From NCBI RefSeq assembly GCF_003865135.1, contig NZ_BHZC01000001.1, positions 1,116,001 through 1,180,000 of the forward strand: DNA of 64,000 nucleotides. The letters run 5' to 3'. Below, one piece after another: positions 58,478 to 64,000 of this stretch. The stretch is from Streptomyces chrestomyceticus JCM 4735. Lineage in GTDB: Bacteria > Actinomycetota > Actinomycetes > Streptomycetales > Streptomycetaceae. Positions within the stretch are counted from its first letter, which is position 1. Each line of letters starts with the position of its first letter. Under the pieces are notes generated by a model. That model did not search any database, had not been told where the DNA came from, and saw only the letters and a list, made by a program, of their open reading frames with translations. A program made the translations under genes and the position numbers.

Positions 58478-60065
58478 GGTGGGGGGCTCCTCGGTCGGGG
58501 TGTCCGGGTGGTGCGGGTATCGGGTGCGGCGGGGCCGGTGGCCGGCCGGGGGCTTCGGGGACGCACTGCCGGCCGGCTCCGGGGCGCCAGCCCGCCTCGC
58601 GGGCGAGGTCGCGCCAGTGCAGGAAGTCCTCGTACAGCTCGGCGTACCGGGCGGTGCGCTCCGGGTCGGGCTCCCAGCTCGACCGCATCCGTACGTACTT
58701 GGTGGCGGCGCTGTGCATGCTGGACTCGGCTCCGGACAGCACCAGGCCGGTGAGGAAGGCGCCCTTGGCGCCGAGTTCGGTGTCGCCGGAGCGGGCGGTC
58801 GGTACGCCCGTCGCGTCCGCGATGAGCGCGCACCAGGCGTCGCTGTTGGCGCCGCCGCCGCACAGGCGCAGTTCGGTGACGTGGGTGCGGGAGGCGGTCA
58901 GCGAGTCGCGGAGGACGAGCGAGAGGCCGTCGAAGACCGCGCGGGCCAGGTCGGCGCGGGTGTGTTCCAGGGACAGGCCCCAGAATCCGCCGCGGGCGTG
59001 CCCGTCGAGGAACGGGGCCCGCTCGCCCGCCGGGGAGAGGTACGGCAGGAACATCAGGCCGTTCGCGACCGGCTCGGACTCGAAGGCCAGCCGGGACAGT
59101 TCCGGCGGTCCGGACAGGTGCAGCGTGCGGGCGGCCCAGCCGAGCACCTCGGCGCCGTTGAGGGTCGGGAAGGCGCGCAGGACGCGTTCCCGGCCTCGGT
59201 AGGCGATGGTGATGCCGGACGGTTCGCCGGTGGTGTCCACGGTCGTACGGACGATCTCGGTGCACAGGGTGGTGCCGAGGATGCTGCACGCCTGGCCGGG
59301 GTTGACCACGCCGACGCCGCGCGCGGTGGCGGCGATGTCGTACGGCGCCATGACGACCGGGAGGCCGGCCGGCAGCCCGAGTTGGCCGGCCGCCTCGGAG
59401 GTCATCTCGGCGATCCGCTCGTGCTCGCCGAGCACCCTGGGCAGCAGCCGCTCGTACGCCGCCAGGCCGAAGAGGTCGATCAGGTACGGGTCGTACGCGC
59501 CGGTGGCGTGGTCGAGGAAGGGCGCCGAGGCGTCCGACTCGTCGACGGCGGTGACGCCGGTCAGCCGCAGGAAGAGCCAGCCGGCGGCGGTGAGCGAGGC
59601 GTGCGAGCGGGCCAGCCGGTCCGGGTCGTGCGCGGCCAGCCATGCGAAGATCGCGTTGGGCATGCCGGCGCAGGTCAGCGAGCCGTTGCGGCGGAAGGCG
59701 GCCTCCAGGACGCCGTCCCGCTGCCACTGGCCGACGAGGTCGCCGGCCCGGCCGTCGGACCACAGGATCGCGGGACCGGTGGGACGGCCGCGCTCGTCGA
59801 CGAGCCAGGCGCCGTCGCCCTGGGCGGTGAAGGAGACCAGCCATACGGGGTCGGCCGGGCCAGGGCGGCCGGCGAGTTCGGACAGGGCGTTGCGGACGGT
59901 GAAGACGACGGCGTTCCAGACGGCGTCCATGTCCTGCTCGGCCCGGCCCGGGTGGGGGCGGAGCACTTCGGTGGCGAGGCGGGAGACCGCGATCTCGCGG
60001 CCCCGGTCGTCGAAGACCACGGACTTGATCATCGTGGTGCCGACGTCGACGGTCAGTACGGACAT
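58470..60065 (-). CDS. FGGY-family sugar/polyol kinase 2
   Basis: 531 residues. FGGY fold: LTVDVGTTMIKSVVFDD, SFTAQGDGAWLVD, ILGTTLCTEIV, LCGGGANSDAWCALIADATG. Only distantly similar to kinase 1, so it probably phosphorylates a different sugar or polyol. The last ~35 residues are a proline-rich disordered tail not seen on kinase 1. Overlaps kinase 1 by eight bases and starts 13 bp after the permease. Confidence 0.87.
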   Translation of the reverse strand: MSVLTVDVGTTMIKSVVFDDRGREIAVSRLATEVLRPHPGRAEQDMDAVWNAVVFTVRNALSELAGRPGPADPVWLVSFTAQGDGAWLVDERGRPTGPAILWSDGRAGDLVGQWQRDGVLEAAFRRNGSLTCAGMPNAIFAWLAAHDPDRLARSHASLTAAGWLFLRLTGVTAVDESDASAPFLDHATGAYDPYLIDLFGLAAYERLLPRVLGEHERIAEMTSEAAGQLGLPAGLPVVMAPYDIAATARGVGVVNPGQACSILGTTLCTEIVRTTVDTTGEPSGITIAYRGRERVLRAFPTLNGAEVLGWAARTLHLSGPPELSRLAFESEPVANGLMFLPYLSPAGERAPFLDGHARGGFWGLSLEHTRADLARAVFDGLSLVLRDSLTASRTHVTELRLCGGGANSDAWCALIADATGVPTARSGDTELGAKGAFLTGLVLSGAESSMHSAATKYVRMRSSWEPDPERTARYAELYEDFLHWRDLAREAGWRPGAGRQCVPEAPGRPPAPPHPIPAPPGHPDRGAPHRV

Positions 60066-60078
60066 CAGATGCGTCCTC

Positions 60079-61413
60079 TCACGCCGGTGCGGAGGCGGAC
60101 GGCGCGGCGGGCGCGGTGGCGGTGGCGGCCGTCCGGTCCGGCGCCGTGCCCGGCTCGTCCGGCAGCTTCAGGAAGACGGTGAGCACGGTACTGACCGCGT
60201 ACATCCCCGCGAAGATCCAGACCACCCCTTCGACGCCGAGCGGTCCGGCGAAGACCGCGACGACGGCCGGTCCGACGAAGGTGCTGGCGCCCGCGCCCAG
60301 GTTGAGCGCCGCCAGTGCCTGGCCCTTGTGGCGCGGCTCCAGCGAGGGCATCAGTGCCGAAATCGGGACGTATCCCGCCAGCGTAGCGCCGTAGAACGCG
60401 GCGACCGCGAGGGCCAGGCCGAAGTTGGCGCCCGCCGCCTGCGGTACGTAGAACAGCAGCAGGGTGCTGACGGTGCAGCCCGCGCCGCCGCACCAGGCGA
60501 TGGTCCGGCGCCAGCCGAACCGGTCGCCGATCATCCCGCACAGCAGATTCGCGACGATGTTGGTCGCGAACATCGCGCTGAGCAGGTGCAGCCACTGGGT
60601 GAGGCTGAAGCCGACGGTCCGGGTGAAGTGCACCGGCAGGATGACGAAGAACCCGAACTGCGAGGCCGTGTTGACGGTCCGTACGAGCGCGCCGGTGCCG
60701 ACCCGGGGGTTGCGCCACAGGATCGTGACGCTGCCGATCAGGGTGGCCAGCGGGCCGTCGCCCTCGGAGCGCGGCCTGGGACCGCCGCGGTCGTCGCGGA
60801 CCGGCAGCAGCGCGATCAGACCGCCGGCGGCGACCAGCACGAGGGCGGCCCACAGGGTGGCGTACGCGCCGATGTGCGGGATCAGACCACTGGCGACCAG
60901 CGAACCGAGGGTGGGCAGGCCGCCGGTGAAGGCGAACCAGAACCAGCCCATGGCGGTGCTGAGCCGCGCCCGCGGCGCGACCCCGGCGATCCAGACGAGG
61001 AACCCGTACGCGAACAGCGGATAGCCCAGGCCGCGCAGGCCGTAGCCCAGCATCATCAGGGGGTAGCTGCCCAGCGGGACGGCCACGGCGAGGAAGACGG
61101 CCTGGAAGGCGCCCCAGACGGCCAGGCCCGTCCACATGACGCGGCGCGGCCCCCACAGTTCGGACAGCACGCCGGAGAGCCAGGCGGCGACGCCCGCCGC
61201 GATGCCGTAGACGGTGAACAGCAGCGCCACCCGGGGCTCCGGTATCCCCTGGTCGATCAGGTACGGCGAGAGGTAGCCGGACTCGACACCGTCGCCGATC
61301 ATGAACAGCAGCAGACCCAGGTAGCCCCAGGCCAGGGTCGGCGGGAGGCCCAGGCGGACGGCCGCCCGGGTGATCGGCGGACGCGGGAGAGGGTTCGGGA
61401 GAGGGTTCTTCAT
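60079..61413 (-). CDS. MFS polyol permease, RbtT/DalT/CsbX-like
   Basis: 444 residues, about 12 membrane helices. The start GYLGLLLFMIGDGVESGYLSPYL (partly quoted) and GLRGLGYPLFAYGFLVW match the ribitol/arabitol permease subfamily. First gene of the minus-strand catabolic operon. ATG 61413 is preceded by GGGGAG; the frame is open further upstream but through the intergenic region. A low-complexity Ala/Thr/Pro tail ends the protein. Confidence 0.85.
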   Translation of the reverse strand: MKNPLPNPLPRPPITRAAVRLGLPPTLAWGYLGLLLFMIGDGVESGYLSPYLIDQGIPEPRVALLFTVYGIAAGVAAWLSGVLSELWGPRRVMWTGLAVWGAFQAVFLAVAVPLGSYPLMMLGYGLRGLGYPLFAYGFLVWIAGVAPRARLSTAMGWFWFAFTGGLPTLGSLVASGLIPHIGAYATLWAALVLVAAGGLIALLPVRDDRGGPRPRSEGDGPLATLIGSVTILWRNPRVGTGALVRTVNTASQFGFFVILPVHFTRTVGFSLTQWLHLLSAMFATNIVANLLCGMIGDRFGWRRTIAWCGGAGCTVSTLLLFYVPQAAGANFGLALAVAAFYGATLAGYVPISALMPSLEPRHKGQALAALNLGAGASTFVGPAVVAVFAGPLGVEGVVWIFAGMYAVSTVLTVFLKLPDEPGTAPDRTAATATAPAAPSASAPA

Positions 61414-61729
61414 CGAATCTCCCCTTTCTACGGCGGCAGGCGGTGGCAGGGGGCCTGCGAAGCGGACGAGCCGATGCAACAGTCCGGCCGAAACCAGCGT
61501 CAATGGTGGCCGGAAATCTTCGCACCGGGCCGGTGGCCTGCCGTGTTGTGTCCTGCCGGAGCCGCCGGTGCGGGCCGTGCCCACCGCGCGCGCCACGTTA
61601 AATCCGTGCGAACATAACGCGGCGAATTCACACGGCGTACGGTGTGCGCCGTGCGCCACGGCCCCGTGCGCCACGGCACCCGTACGTCCGTCCCGTCCGG
61701 CCGTCCCGTACGGCCAGGAAGTGAGCACC
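61414..61729. other. Divergent promoter region of the polyol operon and its regulator
   Basis: 316 bp between the permease and deoR-type gene starts. It should hold both promoters and the operator. A TCACACGGCGTACGGTGTGC-type inverted repeat near 61628-61649 (CACACGGCGTACGGTGTG) is the best operator candidate. No -35/-10 pair is clear. Confidence 0.45.
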
Positions 61730-62509
61730 ATGGACCGGCTCGAAGCCCAGGAGGAGCGGCGCCGCCGCCTGCGGGAGACCGTCATCGCCCGCGGCTTCGT
61801 CCGCACCGCGGACCTGGCCGAGGAGTACGGCATCAGCCTGATGACCGCCCATCGCGACCTGGACGCCCTCCAGGCGCAGGGCTGGCTGCGCAAGGTGCGC
61901 GGCGGGGCGACCGGCCTGCCGTCGGCGCAGTTCCACGGGAGCGTGGCCGACCGGATGGCGGTGATGGCACCGGCCAAGCAGGCCCTGGCGCGGGCCGCGG
62001 CGACCCTGCTCGTGCCCGGCCAGACCGTCATGCTCGACGACAGCACCACCTGCCTCCTGCTGGCGCACCGGTTCGCGGAGCACACGCCGCTGACCGTCGT
62101 CACCAACTCGCTGCCGGCCGTCACCACACTCGCCAAGGAGCCCGGCATCTCGCTGATCACGCTGGGCGGCGCCTACTTCCCGGCGTACGACGCGTTCATG
62201 GGCCCGCACACGGCGGACTCGGTACGGGCCTTCCGCGCCGATGTGCTGTTCCTGTCGACCACCGCCGTCACCAACGGCCGCTGCTACCACACCTCGCCGG
62301 AGACGGTGCAGGTCAAGCGGGCGATGATGGAGAGCGCGGCGCGGCGGGTGCTGGTCGCCGACCACACCAAGTTCACCAAGGGCGGCCTGTACGCGCTGGC
62401 GCCGCTGACCGACTTCGACCTGCTGATCGTGGACGACGGGCTGCCCGCGGCCGAGATCCGGGCCGTACGGGCCGGGGGCACCGAGGTGATGGTGGTACCG
62501 CGGCCCTGA
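61730..62509 (+). CDS. DeoR-family transcriptional regulator
   Basis: 259 residues. N-terminal winged helix (RTADLAEEYGISLMTAHRDLDAL, partly quoted) and C-terminal DeoRC sugar-phosphate sensor with LDDSTTCLLLAHRF, NSLPAVTTLA and VADHTKFTKGGL. Such repressors release DNA on binding a phosphorylated sugar, here presumably a product of the divergent kinases. ATG 61730 chosen; GTG 61721 in frame is possible. Confidence 0.9.
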   Translation: MDRLEAQEERRRRLRETVIARGFVRTADLAEEYGISLMTAHRDLDALQAQGWLRKVRGGATGLPSAQFHGSVADRMAVMAPAKQALARAAATLLVPGQTVMLDDSTTCLLLAHRFAEHTPLTVVTNSLPAVTTLAKEPGISLITLGGAYFPAYDAFMGPHTADSVRAFRADVLFLSTTAVTNGRCYHTSPETVQVKRAMMESAARRVLVADHTKFTKGGLYALAPLTDFDLLIVDDGLPAAEIRAVRAGGTEVMVVPRP

Positions 62510-62554
62510 GGGCACGGGTGAGCGGCGCCCGGACCGGCGGGTACCGCCTCCGGG

Positions 62555-64000
62555 TCAGCACGTGCGGTCGAGCACGTCGGCGGCCTCGCGTACGGACACC
62601 GCCCACGGCCGGTCCGGCCCCACGGTCGGCTCCAGGGCGTCCAGGAGGCGGACACCGGCCTCGGCGGCGGGGCGCCGGGTGCCTACGTGGACGGCCTGGC
62701 GCAGGGCGACGGCGAGCGAACCGTGCAGCAGGCGCAGCGTCCTGGCCTGCCGGAGCGCGGTGAACGCGGCCTGGGTGCCGAACGGGACGATGTCCTGGTT
62801 GTGCCAGTTGGTGGGGACGCTCTGCATGGCGGCGGGGGTGGCGGCCCGGCGCATCGCGACGACCAGGGAGGTCGCGGCGAGCTGGATGCCCTGGACGCCG
62901 TGGTCGCGTCCGGGGTCCTCGGCGAGCATCGGGTTGAGGCCGCCGTTGCGGCGCGGGTCGATCAGCAGGTCGAGCTGGCGTTCGGCGAGGTTGGCGAGCT
63001 GGGCGGCGGTGATGGACATCAGGTCGGCGGCGAAGGCGACCTGCTGGCCGAAGAAGTTGCCGCCGTGGGCGACCACGTCGCGCTCGGGGAAGAAGAGCGG
63101 ATTGTCGCTGATGCCGTTGAGGTCGTCGGTGACGACCTGGCGGGCGTGGCGCAGGCTGGTCGCCGCGGCACCGAGGATGTGCGGCGCGCAGCGCAGCGTG
63201 TAGGGCTCCTGGAGGGCGCGGGTGCCGCTCGGCTCGTGGCCGACGAGTTGTTTGCGCAGGTCGTCGGCGCGTTCGGCGGTGTCCTCGTGGCCCAGTGCCT
63301 CGAAGATCTCGGGGGCCGTGAAGTCGGGGCGGCAGCCGAGGACGCCGGCGAGCAGGGCGGTCAGCGCGGTGCCGGCGGCCACCGAGCGGTGCAGTTGGGC
63401 GAGCGCCAGGCCGGCGCCGGCCGCGGTCACGGAGGTGCCGTTGACCAGGCCGAGCGCGTCCCGGCCGGTCAGTTCCACGGGCCGCAGCCCGGCTTCGGCG
63501 AGGGCCCGGGCGGCGGGCATCCGGGTGGTGCCGAGGTAGGCGTCGCCGCGTCCCTGGAGGGACCGGATGGCGTGCGCCAGGGGCGCGAGGTCGCCGCTGG
63601 CGCCGACCGATCCGTACTCGGGCATCACCGGCGCGAAGGACGTGCCGAGCATCGCCACGAGGGCGTCCACGGCGGGGGGCGCCACGCCGGAGTGGCCTCT
63701 GGCCAGGCTCCACAGGCGGGTGAGCAGGGTGGCTCTGGCGACCGGCGGTTCCAGGTCGGGGCCCTGGCCGACTTCGAGGTGGGTGAGCACGTTCTCGCAC
63801 TGGTCCGCGCCCTCGTCCTGGCCCGCGTAGACCACGAGGGGGCCGAAGCCGGTGGTGGTGCCGTAGATCTCGCGGCCCTTGTCGAGGCAGGTGCCGAGGT
63901 AGTCGTGGCAGCGGGCGACGGCCGCGCGGGAGGCGTCATCGAGCCGTACGGTGACGGGTCCGGCGGCGGATTCGAGTGTCTCGGGGGTCAGGACCGAGGG
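62555..64000 (-). CDS. MIO-type aromatic amino-acid ammonia-lyase (5' end outside the window)
   Basis: 482 in-frame codons are present. The MIO-forming ASG sits in YGSVGASGDLAPLAH, the substrate tyrosine loop is IYGTTTGFGPLV, and LVNGTSVTAAGAGLAL is conserved. The HAL/PAL/TAL family eliminates ammonia from histidine, phenylalanine or tyrosine. TTTGFGPLV instead of the NTGFG of histidine lyases suggests an aromatic lyase or aminomutase. Ends EAADVLDRTC. Convergent with the DeoR gene. Confidence 0.85.
   Translation of the reverse strand, partial: PSVLTPETLESAAGPVTVRLDDASRAAVARCHDYLGTCLDKGREIYGTTTGFGPLVVYAGQDEGADQCENVLTHLEVGQGPDLEPPVARATLLTRLWSLARGHSGVAPPAVDALVAMLGTSFAPVMPEYGSVGASGDLAPLAHAIRSLQGRGDAYLGTTRMPAARALAEAGLRPVELTGRDALGLVNGTSVTAAGAGLALAQLHRSVAAGTALTALLAGVLGCRPDFTAPEIFEALGHEDTAERADDLRKQLVGHEPSGTRALQEPYTLRCAPHILGAAATSLRHARQVVTDDLNGISDNPLFFPERDVVAHGGNFFGQQVAFAADLMSITAAQLANLAERQLDLLIDPRRNGGLNPMLAEDPGRDHGVQGIQLAATSLVVAMRRAATPAAMQSVPTNWHNQDIVPFGTQAAFTALRQARTLRLLHGSLAVALRQAVHVGTRRPAAEAGVRLLDALEPTVGPDRPWAVSVREAADVLDRTC

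Overview
The window is very GC-rich actinobacterial chromosome, almost certainly Streptomyces. The grounds are GTG and TTG starts, GGAGG-type ribosome sites, strong third-position G/C bias, and Streptomyces-type families: DUF6480, DUF6397, DUF3516 helicase, LysX, roadblock/Ras-like GTPase pieces and family 2B encapsulins. No rRNA, tRNA or CRISPR array was seen. Coding is dense on both strands and most genes look like chromosomal backbone or niche metabolism. Only one mobile element, an IS110-family insertion, is visible.

Layout. 0-5.5 kb: the start of a lipoprotein gene, then a two-subunit ABC exporter whose genes are split by the IS110 element at 2.34-3.70 kb. 5.5-6.4 kb: a gene-free, repeat-rich stretch. 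6.4-20.2 kb: DUF457 membrane hydrolase, DUF3516 helicase, TesB thioesterase, a scattered roadblock/GTPase pair, a flavin oxidoreductase, two methyltransferases, a beta-helix protein, an MpaB-type oxygenase and hypotheticals. 20.4-26.1 kb: a translationally coupled SNF2 helicase/SWIM pair plus small proteins. 26.3-35.2 kb: GH2 beta-galactosidase (apparently frameshifted at its N-terminus), YceI protein, homocysteine methyltransferase, a polar amino-acid ABC importer with a structured leader, and an acetylxylan-esterase-type hydrolase. 35.2-41.8 kb: divergent xylA/xylB, a small unknown gene and two tandem family 2B encapsulin shell genes. This is the most interesting locus: a putative protein nanocompartment beside a xylulose kinase. 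42.2-47 kb: secreted protein, phosphodiester glycosidase, aldo/keto reductase behind a MerR-type promoter, YwiC protein. 47-50.4 kb: an SsuABC/TauABC-like importer. 50.6-55.2 kb: L,D-transpeptidase followed by lysX, which carries an apparent one-base frameshift. 55.2-62.5 kb: a sugar/polyol cassette of DeoR regulator, CsbX/DalT-like permease, two FGGY kinases, a histidine phosphatase and a 2-hydroxyacid dehydrogenase. 62.6-64 kb: an MIO-type aromatic amino-acid lyase running off the window.

How genes work together. The two exporter subunits have complementary defects in their ATPase motifs, so they should work only as a heterodimer. XylA and XylB form the xylose to xylulose-5-phosphate route, and family 2 encapsulins are known to sequester enzymes, with xylulose kinase among the proposed cargo types. 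The L,D-transpeptidase and LysX both remodel the envelope and are 26 bp apart. The polyol cassette is a single translationally coupled minus-strand operon facing its likely regulator.

Caution on sequence quality: beta-galactosidase and lysX can each be repaired by restoring a single C in a G/C-rich run. Both are therefore as likely to be assembly errors as real mutations.
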